Positions 1 through 7,637 are shown, counted from the stretch's first letter. The stretch: 18,859 bases of DNA from an uncultured Eubacteriales bacterium (GCA_900547725.1 URHR01000037.1:1-18859), one strand, 5' to 3'. Program-made: numbers and translations. The notes: generated from the sequence alone by a model not told the origin.

Positions 1-45
<45 letters not shown>

Positions 46-100
46 GACCTGTCCCCTCCTTGTCAAGAGATTTCTTGAAAACTTTTCCTTTTGCGACGTT

Positions 101-129
101 ATTATACCACGTTGTTTGTGCCTTGTCAA
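101..129 (-). promoter_or_regulatory. Sigma-A consensus promoter of the left-edge gene
   Basis: On the minus strand TTGACA (129 to 124) is separated by exactly 17 bp from TATAAT (106 to 101), a perfect match to the vegetative consensus. The predicted start near 94 gives a leader of about 49 nt before the ATG at 45. It reads leftward, away from alaS and downstream of the alaS terminator, so the left-edge gene is its own transcription unit. Confidence 0.85.
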
Positions 130-231
130 CCCTTTTTTTTCAAAATTTACATTTTTTCTTTTGGAGGGCGTGGAAATTTTCTAAAAGCACCACATCATCA
201 AACCAATTTTGAAAACCGGAGCATAATTCCT

Positions 232-265
232 GAAAAATGGGGATCTCTCCGACGGAAAGATCCCC
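232..265 (-). terminator. Intrinsic terminator of alaS
   Basis: The minus strand forms GGGGATCT, a short inner stem and loop, then AGATCCCC (265 to 239), followed by ATTTTTC (238 to 232). The hairpin starts 10 nt after the alaS stop codon. The U-tract is short but the stem is GC-rich at its base and correctly placed. Confidence 0.8.
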
Positions 266-275
266 ACACTGTGAT

Positions 276-2906
276 TTACTTCAGCATACCCGCAAGCGCA
301 TCGCCTGCCGCCGCGAGCGCTTCTGCGGTCTTGGCAACTTCCTTGCCGCCCGCCATTGCGCTGTCGGGGCGTCCGCCGCCCTTGCCGCCGACGGTTGCCG
401 CAATCGCGCCGACCAACTTGCCCGCGTGTGCGCCTGCCGCGACTGCCGCCTTGCCTGCCACCGCCAACAGCTGCACGCCGTCCGCCTTCCGCATGGCAAG
501 CACTGCCACAACGTCCTCCTGCTGCGCTTTGATCTCATCCCCGAGACTCCGAAGCGCGTCGGGAGCGATTTCGCCGAGGTCAGCGGTCACCAGACGAACC
601 GCGCCGACCTTGGTCGCCTTGGCAAGCAGATCGTCCATTCCGGAGTTTGCAAGCTTTGCGTTCAGCCCGTCGATCTCCTTCTTCGCCGCCGACAGTTCGC
701 CGAGAATCTGCGCAGCGCGCGCGGGAACATCCGCGACCTTCTGCGCCTTGAGTGCCTTTGCCGCGTCGTTCAGCAGCGCGTTCTTCTCGGCAAGTAGTGC
801 GAGGATGCCCTCGCCCGTCACCGCCTCGATTCTGCGCACGCCCGCCGCGACCGATGCCTCGGAAACAATCTTGAACATTCCGATTTTCGCCGTGTTGTCG
901 AGGTGCGTACCGCCGCAGAATTCGACGGAGTGTTCGCCCATGCGCACCACGCGGACGGTCTTTCCGTATTTCTCGCCGAACAGCGCCATTGCACCCAGTT
1001 TCTTTGCTTCGTCAATCGGCATCTCGGTCATGCTTCCCGGTTGCGCCGCGAAAATATCCGCATTGACCAGTTCTTCAACCCGCGCCAGTTCCTCTGCGGT
1101 CAGCGCCGCGAAGTGCGTGAAGTCAAAGCGGCAGACCGTATCCGAAACGTACGAGCCCGCCTGCTCGACATGGTTGCCGAGCACCCGCCGCAGAGCACTC
1201 TGAAGCAGATGGCAAGCCGAGTGGTTGCGCATGATCGCCATTCTGCGATGCGCGTCAACCGCCGCCGTGACGGTATCGCCTGTCTTCAGAATGCCGTCCG
1301 CGACCGTGCAGAGGTGAATGTACACGCCGTCGCTCTTCTTGGTGTCGGTCACGTTCAGAACCGTCTTGCCGACCGTCAGCGTTCCGGTGTCGCCCACCTG
1401 TCCGCCGCCCTCGCCGTAGAACGGCGTGCGGTCGAGAACCACCGAGCATTCCCCTTCGGAAATCTCATCGGCATTCATGCCGTCCGCGAGAATCGCCAGC
1501 ACGCGCCCCTCATCGGTCAGTTTTTCATAACCCGTGAACACCGTTTTGTCCAGTCCCTTGATGAGACTGCCCGTGGCGTTCGACCAACCCGAAATATTCG
1601 CTCTCGCCTCTCTTGCACGCACCTTCTGTGCCTTCATCAGCTCGTCAAACTTCGCGTCGTCAAGCGACAGACCCGCTTCCTCGGCAATTTCCCGCGTCAG
1701 GTCGATCGGGAAACCGAAGGTATCGTACAGTTTGAACACGTCCTCACCCGAAAGCTGCGTTTTGCCTGCCTTCTTTGCGTCCTCAATCATGCCCGAGAGG
1801 ATCGACAGACCCGCGTCAATCGTTGCGTCAAAACGCTCCTCCTCCATGGCAATGACCTTGAGGATATAGTCGCGCTTCTCGTCCAGTTCGGGATATGCGC
1901 GGTCGGATTCGCCGATCGCGACCTTGCAAAGCTCGGGCAGGAAGGAGTGGTTGATGCCGAGCAGCTTTCCGTGGCGGCAGGCTCTGCGCAGAATGCGGCG
2001 CAGGACATAACCTCTGCCCTCGTTGGAGGGAATCACGCCGTCCGAAATCATGAACATTGCCGAGCGGATATGGTCGGTCACCACGCGGATGGAAATATCG
2101 GTTGCCGCGTCCTTGCCGTAGGTCTTGCCCGCGACAGCGCAGACCGCATCCAGTACCTTGCGGATGGTGTCGACCTCAAACATATTGTCCACGCCCTGCA
2201 TCACGCACGCAAGGCGCTCCAGACCCATGCCCGTATCGATGTTCTTCTGCTTCAGTTCAGTATACGTGCCGTCTCCCATGTTGTTGAACTGCGAGAACAC
2301 GTTGTTCCAGATTTCCATATAGCGGTCGCAGTCGCATCCGGGCTTGCAGTCGGGCGAACCGCAACCGTACTTTTCGCCGCGGTCAAAGTAAATCTCCGAG
2401 CAAGGACCGCAAGGACCTGTCCCGTGCTCCCAGAAGTTATCCTCTTTCCCGAGCCGCACAACGTGCGCGGGGTTCACGCCCACCTTGTCCACCCAGATGT
2501 GATAGGCTTCCTCATCCTCCTGATAGATGGAAGGCCAGAGCAGGTCGGACGGAATTTCCAACACGTCGGTCAGGAACTCCCACGCCCACGGAATCGCCTG
2601 CTCCTTGAAATAGTCGCCAAACGAGAAATTTCCCAACATTTCAAAGAATGTTCCATGCCGCGCGGTGTGTCCCACGCGCTCGAGGTCCGGCGTGCGGATG
2701 CACTTCTGGCAGGTCGTCACGCGGTGTCTCGGCGGTTCTTCCTCACCTGTGAAGAATTTCTTCATCGGCGCCATACCCGAGTTGATGAGCAGCAGGGATT
2801 TATCGTTGATCGGAACTAACGGAAACGAGGGCAAGCGCAGATGCCCCTTGGATTCAAAGAACGAGAGATATTTCTCCCGCAAATCGTTAAGCGACGTCCA
2901 TTTCAT
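276..2906 (-). CDS. alaS: Alanyl-tRNA synthetase
   Basis: This is a class II aminoacyl-tRNA synthetase that charges tRNA-Ala and hydrolyses mischarged Ser- or Gly-tRNA-Ala in the cytoplasm. The 876-aa product has the full family architecture: N-terminal catalytic core (SFFESKGHLRLPSFPL, then GTFFEMLGNFSFGDYFK), tRNA-recognition region, editing domain and C-terminal DHHA1-type domain with a glycine-rich end. The editing-site zinc ligands are intact: H562-x3-H566 and C664-x3-H668. The ATG at 2906 is chosen because AAAGGAAAGGA lies 9 nt upstream and MKWTSLNDLREKYLSFF is the usual N-terminus. A GTG at 2933 would put the RBS inside the gene. It has its own promoter at 2986 to 2958 and a terminator just past the stop. 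The leader is only about 45 nt, so there is no room for a T-box. Confidence 0.98.
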   Translation of the reverse strand: MKWTSLNDLREKYLSFFESKGHLRLPSFPLVPINDKSLLLINSGMAPMKKFFTGEEEPPRHRVTTCQKCIRTPDLERVGHTARHGTFFEMLGNFSFGDYFKEQAIPWAWEFLTDVLEIPSDLLWPSIYQEDEEAYHIWVDKVGVNPAHVVRLGKEDNFWEHGTGPCGPCSEIYFDRGEKYGCGSPDCKPGCDCDRYMEIWNNVFSQFNNMGDGTYTELKQKNIDTGMGLERLACVMQGVDNMFEVDTIRKVLDAVCAVAGKTYGKDAATDISIRVVTDHIRSAMFMISDGVIPSNEGRGYVLRRILRRACRHGKLLGINHSFLPELCKVAIGESDRAYPELDEKRDYILKVIAMEEERFDATIDAGLSILSGMIEDAKKAGKTQLSGEDVFKLYDTFGFPIDLTREIAEEAGLSLDDAKFDELMKAQKVRAREARANISGWSNATGSLIKGLDKTVFTGYEKLTDEGRVLAILADGMNADEISEGECSVVLDRTPFYGEGGGQVGDTGTLTVGKTVLNVTDTKKSDGVYIHLCTVADGILKTGDTVTAAVDAHRRMAIMRNHSACHLLQSALRRVLGNHVEQAGSYVSDTVCRFDFTHFAALTAEELARVEELVNADIFAAQPGSMTEMPIDEAKKLGAMALFGEKYGKTVRVVRMGEHSVEFCGGTHLDNTAKIGMFKIVSEASVAAGVRRIEAVTGEGILALLAEKNALLNDAAKALKAQKVADVPARAAQILGELSAAKKEIDGLNAKLANSGMDDLLAKATKVGAVRLVTADLGEIAPDALRSLGDEIKAQQEDVVAVLAMRKADGVQLLAVAGKAAVAAGAHAGKLVGAIAATVGGKGGGRPDSAMAGGKEVAKTAEALAAAGDALAGMLK

Positions 2907-2957
2907 GGGTAAACAGTCCTTTCCTTTTTTCACTACGGAAAAATTACAGATGTCTAT

Positions 2958-2986
2958 AGTATATCACATTCCCCCCCGCTTGTCAA
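2958..2986 (-). promoter_or_regulatory. alaS promoter with a G7 tract in its spacer
   Basis: The minus strand shows TTGACA (2986 to 2981), 17 bp, then TATACT (2963 to 2958). Predicted start is about 2951, giving a leader of roughly 45 nt. Seven consecutive G residues (2977 to 2971) lie in the spacer. A change in tract length would alter the -35 to -10 distance. Confidence 0.85.
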
Positions 2987-3011
2987 CCGTTTCAGGCAAA
3001 AAGAAACGGAG

Positions 3012-3211
3012 GGAAAGACCTCGGGGCGTTGCCCCAAACCCCATTTAAGGGACTTTTTGAAAAAAGTCCCTTAAAAATCCCCAAAAACTTTCACCACAGG
3101 GCGGGTTTCCGTAGGGAACCCCGCCCTGTGGTGAAATTCTTGAGGGTTCTTAGGGAACTTCTTCTAAGAAGTTCCCTAAGTAGGTTCGGGCAACGCCCGA
3201 GGTCTTTCTCC
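3012..3211. repeat. 200-bp multi-hairpin element: outer inverted repeat enclosing three long stem-loops
   Basis: The outer arms 3012-3035 and 3188-3211 are inverted copies of GAAAGACCTCGGG(G)CGTTGCCC, differing by a single G. Each arm also holds a small GGGC..GCCC hairpin. Between them lie three separate stems: 3044-3058 with 3061-3075 (15 bp perfect, 2-nt loop), 3089-3110 with 3114-3136 (17 bp perfect, then imperfect), and 3149-3163 with 3166-3180 (15 bp perfect, 2-nt loop). No plausible ORF is present. It fills the gap between the acidic-protein stop (3219) and the alaS promoter, and probably ends transcription of the upstream cluster. A related partial copy lies at 18811-18859. It resembles a non-autonomous palindromic repeat (REP/MITE-like) or a structured RNA. 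The family is not identified. Confidence 0.85.
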
Positions 3212-3218
3212 CCCGTGT

Positions 3219-3761
3219 TTATTTTTTCTTAAAGATGCGGGCGACGGTGACATCGGCGGCAGCTACGATTGCAGCCGTGATTGCCATTGCGCGGAGGGAA
3301 GCACCGGAAGTCTTTTGGAATTCAAAGACATCCACAGGCTCGGTGTCCTTCTTGTTGCGCAGAATTTCGTAACGGTAGGTCGTCGTAGCGCGAATGTAGG
3401 GGTTTCCGTTTGTCGCCCGCATATCATCCGCAATGCGCTCGGAAAGCGCGCGGCAGTTCTCACGCAGAGCGTTCAGACGATCGCGCAGACCCACAGCCAT
3501 ACCCGCATCCTCCGGCGCAGAGCCGTCGGAGTCCATGGAGAAATCCAAGTCGAAACCATCTCCGTCATCCATGCGGCAGGCTTCGGCTTCCGCGGCATTT
3601 TCTTCCGCGGCACGCGCGTCTGCCTGCGCGTTCAGATCCGCTTCGGTCGCCTCGTCCGGTTCATCGGCGAAGAACCGGATCTCATCCTGCATTTCGGCAG
3701 GCTCTTCGGCTGCGGAATAGTCGGGAGCAGTGTTTACATTCTTCTCGTCATTGTATTCCAT
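3219..3761 (-). CDS. Acidic protein with C-terminal hydrophobic tail, unknown function
   Basis: The 180-aa product is not recognised. Residues 1 to 87 are very rich in Asp, Glu and Ala and look disordered. Residues 88 to 115 (GLRDRLNALRENCRALSERIADD) are a likely amphipathic helix or coiled coil. Residues 116 to 150 are more polar and probably folded. Residues 155 to 175 are hydrophobic and end in basic FKKK, suggesting a tail anchor with the bulk in the cytoplasm. The start at 3761 has GGAGGAAG a few nucleotides upstream. It lies 50 nt downstream of the M15B-like gene on the same strand, with no visible terminator between, so it probably belongs to the rpsO-pnp transcription unit. Function is open. 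A link to envelope assembly is inferred only from the neighbour. Confidence 0.75.
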   Translation of the reverse strand: MEYNDEKNVNTAPDYSAAEEPAEMQDEIRFFADEPDEATEADLNAQADARAAEENAAEAEACRMDDGDGFDLDFSMDSDGSAPEDAGMAVGLRDRLNALRENCRALSERIADDMRATNGNPYIRATTTYRYEILRNKKDTEPVDVFEFQKTSGASLRAMAITAAIVAAADVTVARIFKKK

Positions 3762-3811
3762 CTTTTCTTCCTCCGTTTCTCATCGTATCGGAATCGGTCT
3801 TTCCTTATATC

Positions 3812-4831
3812 TTATGCAATCGGCTTGCTCAGATTCACCGTTACGATGAAGCCTTTCATGTTGTCACCCGAAATGGTGTACTGATAGTTCTTCGGCACAG
3901 GCACTGACATCGTGCCATCGGCGGTCGCTTCCACGTAGTAAACCTCGTAAATCGCGTCCTTCGCCTTGACCGCCTCGCCCTCCGCATTCAGGAGCAGATG
4001 CGACTTGGAGTAGGTGTAATCCGACTGCAACAGGCTCAGATAAGCCTCCAGCGTAATTCCCTGACTTGTGATATATCCCGCGTGCGGAACGCCGACATAG
4101 CGGAACACATTCGTGCACCCGCTTGCGCCGGTTTCGGAAGCTTTCCCGTTCGGGAAGCGCTGAATGATGCCGAATTTCACACCCTCGGAAATCAGCTTCT
4201 GGCAGGTGTCCGATTTCAGCGAAACGTCCATATCGTTGTCAATACTTGCGGAAAGACCGACCTGTTGGTCGTAATTCCCGTTGGTAACCGAGGATTCCTG
4301 CTGGTATCCTGCCCGAACGAGCAACTGCTCCTCCGTCTGGTTGTAGTGGTAGGTCAGCAAATCGCCCATCGCCTTCGCGGCTTCGGGAATCATATAGAAA
4401 TTCTTGCTGTTGGGAAGCACATAGTAAGGAAAGGTATTTCCCACCATCACACGGTAGGTCATCAGCGAGTACGCGTTCTTCTCATTCTCGCTCATATCCT
4501 CGATGCGGGTTTCCGGATAGTGATAGGAATGCGTCTCGTTGACAAGGATCAGATTCCCGCGGTAAACGCTGATATCCGCGCCCTCGTCCCACGGCAGGAC
4601 TTCCAGCGAGCCGTATTTCACCTTGCCGGAATTTCCGCCGCCACCGCCGGTTGACACATTGTGTCCGATCTGGCAGAACAGGAACACAAGCCCCGTCAGC
4701 GCAAGCACGAGAATGAGCGCACAGATCGTAAGCAGGAGAATGCGCGCTTCCTGCAACCGCTTGAGCCTTGCGGAGCGGTTGGAGCGTTGAAGCGTATTGA
4801 AGCTGCGCGGACCTGCGGAACGGTTGTTCAT
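3812..4831 (-). CDS. Membrane-anchored M15B (VanY-type) homologue lacking zinc ligands; probable pseudoenzyme
   Basis: This is a 339-aa protein: basic N-terminus, one membrane helix (residues 31 to 54), a GGGGG linker, then an extracytoplasmic domain. Residues 173 to 266 follow the D,D-carboxypeptidase M15B pattern, including VGL, KFGIIQRFPNGK, FRYVGVPHAGYI and GITLEAYL. The usual SEHQTGLAVDI motif reads as DQQVGLSASI (188 to 197), so the ligand His is Gln189 and the ligand Asp is Ser196. The usual EPWHFRYVG reads as CTNVFRYVG (239 to 247), so catalytic Glu is Cys239 and the second ligand His is Val242. The family cuts the terminal D-Ala of peptidoglycan stems; this member should not, and may bind cell wall instead. 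RBS AAAGGAG is 9 to 10 nt upstream of the ATG. The gene starts 44 nt after pnp, so they are probably cotranscribed. Confidence 0.8.
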   Translation of the reverse strand: MNNRSAGPRSFNTLQRSNRSARLKRLQEARILLLTICALILVLALTGLVFLFCQIGHNVSTGGGGGNSGKVKYGSLEVLPWDEGADISVYRGNLILVNETHSYHYPETRIEDMSENEKNAYSLMTYRVMVGNTFPYYVLPNSKNFYMIPEAAKAMGDLLTYHYNQTEEQLLVRAGYQQESSVTNGNYDQQVGLSASIDNDMDVSLKSDTCQKLISEGVKFGIIQRFPNGKASETGASGCTNVFRYVGVPHAGYITSQGITLEAYLSLLQSDYTYSKSHLLLNAEGEAVKAKDAIYEVYYVEATADGTMSVPVPKNYQYTISGDNMKGFIVTVNLSKPIA

Positions 4832-4875
4832 GCTTTCGGTTCTCCTTTCATCCGCGTTGTGTTACGCGCGTTTTT

Positions 4876-6996
4876 TCAGTCGTCCAGAGCGTCCTTAATG
4901 GAGAAGTCCATTCTGCCCTTCTTGTCAAGACCAATATACTTCACCTTTACCACGTCGCCGAGTTTGAGGACATCCTCAACCTTGTCGATGCGGCGGGGCG
5001 CAATCTTGGAAATGTGCACCATTCCCTCTTTGCCCGGCGCATACTCCACGAAGCAGCCGAACTCCTTGATGCCCGTAACCGTTCCGGTGTAAACCGCACC
5101 GACTTCCGGCTCAAAGACGATTGCGTCGATGCACGCCTTGGCAGCCTTTGCCTGCGCGTCGTTGATCGCCGCGATGTGGATGGTTCCGTCGTCGTCGATG
5201 TCGATCTTCGCGCCCGTGTCCGCCACGATCTTCTGAATCACAGCGCCGCCCTTGCCGATGACCTCGCGGATCTTGTCGGGGTCAATCTTCATGGTGGTCA
5301 TCTTCGGCGCGTACTTCGACACCTCCGCCCGCGGTGCGGGAATTGCTTTGAGAAGCACTTCGTCGATGATATAATCACGACCGATATGGGTCATTTCGAG
5401 CGCCTTTTTGATGATTTCGGGAGTCAGGCCGTCGATCTTGAGATCCATCTGAATCGAGGTGATGCCCGCATGCGTACCCGCGACCTTGAAGTCCATATCG
5501 CCGTAGAAGTCCTCAAGTCCCTGAATGTCAAGCATGGTATCCCACGAGCCGTCCTCTGCGGTAATCAGACCGCAGGAGATACCCGCAACGGGAGCTTTGA
5601 TCGGCACGCCCGCGTCCATGAGCGCGAGGGTCGAGCCGCAGACCGACCCCTGCGAGGTCGAGCCGTTGGAGGACACGACGTCGGACACCAGACGGATGGC
5701 ATACGGGAACTCCTCCTCGGAAGGAAGCACGGGAATGAGCGAACGCTCCGCCAGTGCGCCGTGACCGATCTCGCGACGTCCGGGGCTTCTTACGGGCTTT
5801 GCTTCACCGGTCGAAAAACCGGGCATATTGTAGTGGTGCATATAGCGCTTGGAAGTCTCGCTGTCGATGCCGTCGAGCATCTGCGCCTCGGAAAGCGTAC
5901 CGAGCGTTGCGGCGGTCATGACCTGCGTCTGACCTCTGGTGAACAGACCCGAACCGTGTACGCGCGGAAGCAGACCGACCTCTGCCGCCAGCGGGCGGAT
6001 CTGATCCATTCTTCTGCCGTCAACGCGCTTCTTGTCCACCAACAGCCAACGGCGGACGATTTTCTTCTGGATCTTATAGACCAGTTCGTCCATCATGCCG
6101 GGCAGGTCGGGATACTTCTCGGTAAACTTTTCAAGGATCGCATCCTTGATCGGCACCATCTTGGTGTCGCGGACGTTCTTGTCGTCGGTATCGAGCGCTT
6201 CCATCACGTCCTTTTCGCAGAACGCGAAGATTTCGTCGAACATATCGTGGTCGAGTTCGCAGGACGGGTACGCAAACTTCGGCTTGCCGATTTCGTCAAT
6301 GATGCCGTTGATAAAGACCAACAGATCCTTGATTTCTTCGTGCGCCTTCATGATGGCTTCGTACATCGTCTCGTCGCTGACCTGATTTGCGCCCGCTTCG
6401 ATCATCACAACCTTCTTCATGGTTGCGGCAACGGTCAACTGCAGGTCGCTCTTCTTCTGTTCCTCGGCATTGGGATTGACCACAAGCTTGCCGTCAACCA
6501 GACCCATGAACACGCCGCCGATCGGTCCGTTCCACGGAATATCCGAGATGGACAGCGCGATGGACGCGCCGATCATTGCGGTGATTTCGGGCGAGCAGTC
6601 GGGATCAACCGACATCACGGTCAGCGTCAGCGCCACATCGTTGCGCAGATCCTTCGGAAACAACGGACGGATGGGACGGTCGATTACGCGGGAGGTCAAA
6701 ACCGCCTTTTCGGACGGCTTTCCTTCTCTCTTCAGGTAGCCGCCGGGAATCTTACCTGCGGCATACATTCTTTCGTCAAAATCAACCGACAGCGGCAGAA
6801 AATCGATTCCGTCGCGCGGCTTCTCGGAAGCGGTTGCACAGCAGAGCACTACGGTGTCGCCGTAGCGGCAGAGAACCGAGCCGTTTGCCAGTCCCGCCAT
6901 TTTGCCGGACTCGATCACAAGCGGTCTGCCTGCGAACGTATAGCGGAACACCTTATAGTTTTTGAACTCCATGGGTGTGCTGATAGGGTTGGACAT
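4876..6996 (-). CDS. pnp: Polyribonucleotide nucleotidyltransferase (PNPase)
   Basis: This is the phosphorolytic 3' to 5' exoribonuclease of mRNA decay, working as a cytoplasmic trimer. The 706-aa product has the standard order: first RNase PH domain (about 12 to 145, with GGYLKREGKPSE and DRPIRPLFP), helical linker, second RNase PH domain (about 310 to 540), KH domain (about 567 to 631, with the GKGG loop) and S1 domain (about 632 to 702). The start at 6996 is preferred to upstream in-frame codons up to 7032 because GGAGG lies 8 nt before it, inside the longer frame. It follows rpsO by 185 nt, the conserved bacterial rpsO-pnp order. That gap holds two inverted repeats that could be RNase III-type control elements, as known for Escherichia coli pnp. 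Confidence 0.98.
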   Translation of the reverse strand: MSNPISTPMEFKNYKVFRYTFAGRPLVIESGKMAGLANGSVLCRYGDTVVLCCATASEKPRDGIDFLPLSVDFDERMYAAGKIPGGYLKREGKPSEKAVLTSRVIDRPIRPLFPKDLRNDVALTLTVMSVDPDCSPEITAMIGASIALSISDIPWNGPIGGVFMGLVDGKLVVNPNAEEQKKSDLQLTVAATMKKVVMIEAGANQVSDETMYEAIMKAHEEIKDLLVFINGIIDEIGKPKFAYPSCELDHDMFDEIFAFCEKDVMEALDTDDKNVRDTKMVPIKDAILEKFTEKYPDLPGMMDELVYKIQKKIVRRWLLVDKKRVDGRRMDQIRPLAAEVGLLPRVHGSGLFTRGQTQVMTAATLGTLSEAQMLDGIDSETSKRYMHHYNMPGFSTGEAKPVRSPGRREIGHGALAERSLIPVLPSEEEFPYAIRLVSDVVSSNGSTSQGSVCGSTLALMDAGVPIKAPVAGISCGLITAEDGSWDTMLDIQGLEDFYGDMDFKVAGTHAGITSIQMDLKIDGLTPEIIKKALEMTHIGRDYIIDEVLLKAIPAPRAEVSKYAPKMTTMKIDPDKIREVIGKGGAVIQKIVADTGAKIDIDDDGTIHIAAINDAQAKAAKACIDAIVFEPEVGAVYTGTVTGIKEFGCFVEYAPGKEGMVHISKIAPRRIDKVEDVLKLGDVVKVKYIGLDKKGRMDFSIKDALDD

Positions 6997-7038
6997 GTTT
7001 TTTTCCTCCATAAAATATAGGTTTCGTCCCACGGAGGT

Positions 7039-7097
7039 TTAGCACTTAACGGCGCGCACAAACGGCTTGTCCGCTTCTGCCCGCGGTTAACTGCTAA
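7039..7097 (-). promoter_or_regulatory. Long stem-loop in the pnp leader
   Basis: TTAGCACTTAAC (7039-7050) and GTTAACTGCTAA (7086-7097) pair over 12 positions with one C-C mismatch. The enclosed 35 nt contains a smaller ACAA/TTGT hairpin. The structure ends about 40 nt upstream of the pnp start. In Escherichia coli, pnp is autoregulated through RNase III cleavage of a leader stem. A similar role here is inference from position. Confidence 0.5.
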
Positions 7098-7135
7098 TCG
7101 ACCGTAAGACGATGGATTCCGGAATGAAACAGCAG

Positions 7136-7174
7136 GGAGCAGGAGCAGTAGCTTCTGCCGCTGCTCTCTGCTCC
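7136..7174 (-). terminator. Stem-loop just after rpsO (processing site or partial attenuator)
   Basis: GGAGCAG-GAGCAG (7136-7148) pairs with CTGCTC-t-CTGCTCC (7161-7174), a 13-bp stem with a single bulge and a 12-nt loop, beginning 8 nt after the rpsO stop. On the transcribed strand it is not followed by a U-run, so a full intrinsic terminator is unlikely. It more likely protects the rpsO 3' end or is a processing site between rpsO and pnp. Confidence 0.5.
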
Positions 7175-7181
7175 TCGGTGA

Positions 7182-7448
7182 TTATCTTCTCAGACCCAGC
7201 TTGCTGACAATGGCACGGTAGCGCTCAATATCGTTGTTCTGGAGATAGTTGAGCAGATTCCGTCTGTGTCCGATCATCTTCTGCAGTCCGCGACGGCTGT
7301 GGAAGTCCTTCTTGTTCTGCTTGAGGTGCTCGGTCAGGGTGTTGATGCGGGAGGTCAGAACTGCGATCTGAACCTCGGGCGAACCGGTGTCACCCTCGTG
7401 CGTTGCGTACTGGCTGATAATTGCCTGCTTTTCGTCTTTGGTCATCAT
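7182..7448 (-). CDS. rpsO: 30S ribosomal protein S15
   Basis: S15 binds the central domain of 16S rRNA and is an early assembly protein of the 30S subunit. The 88-aa product matches the family over its full length: HEGDTGSPEVQIAVLTSRINTLTEHLK, then HSRRGLQKMIGHRRNLLNYL and the C-terminus IVSKLGLRR. Two adjacent ATG codons exist (7448 and 7445). The first has GAAGGA at the better distance of about 8 nt. It is followed by pnp, as in most bacteria. The roughly 120-nt leader contains a sequence complementary to the RBS, which fits the known habit of S15 to repress its own mRNA through leader structures. Confidence 0.98.
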   Translation of the reverse strand: MMTKDEKQAIISQYATHEGDTGSPEVQIAVLTSRINTLTEHLKQNKKDFHSRRGLQKMIGHRRNLLNYLQNNDIERYRAIVSKLGLRR

Positions 7449-7456
7449 GGTAAGGT

Positions 7457-7516
7457 TCCTTCACCTTTCAAAAAATTTTTTTGATGCGCAAGGCTCAGCA
7501 ACCGGCGGGTGAAGGA
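7457..7516 (-). promoter_or_regulatory. RBS-sequestering inverted repeat in the rpsO leader
   Basis: On the minus strand TCCTTCACC (7516 to 7508) is perfectly complementary to GGTGAAGGA (7465 to 7457), which carries the rpsO Shine-Dalgarno. The 42-nt loop between them includes an A7/T-run palindrome (about 7479 to 7493). Pairing would hide the RBS, giving a plausible switch for S15 autorepression. That S15 leaders are autoregulatory is established in several bacteria. This particular fold is inference. Confidence 0.55.
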
Positions 7517-7575
7517 CTGCGGCGGCAAGCGCACACAGCCTGTATCCGGAAACCGGGCAAGCGTCATACGAAAGT

Positions 7576-7604
7576 ATTATAACACACTTTCCCTCTTTTG
7601 TAAA
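7576..7604 (-). promoter_or_regulatory. rpsO-pnp promoter
   Basis: Minus strand TTTACA (7604 to 7599), 17 bp, TATAAT (7581 to 7576). Predicted start about 7569, leaving a leader of about 120 nt before rpsO. No comparable promoter is seen directly upstream of pnp or of the two genes after it, so this probably drives the whole four-gene cluster. Confidence 0.85.
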
Positions 7605-7637
7605 TAGCTTTTCCGAAAAAAACCGAAAATTTTCACG

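Noticed and set aside
903..2819. Long open frame on the plus strand opposite alaS
   Set aside because: It is an exact antisense shadow of a full-length, conserved alaS in GC-biased codons, with no RBS or recognisable domain.
2907..2957. T-box leader for alaS
   Set aside because: The predicted start site leaves only about 45 nt and no T-box sequence or terminator/antiterminator pair is present.
5014..7020. Long open frame on the plus strand opposite pnp
   Set aside because: Antisense shadow of pnp. The protein is His/Arg/Asp-rich without domains and lacks initiation signals.
7605..7637. Terminator after lysC
   Set aside because: Only a weak A/T palindrome (GAAAATTTTC) next to a T-run is present. 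The stem has no loop and no GC base, so it was not called.
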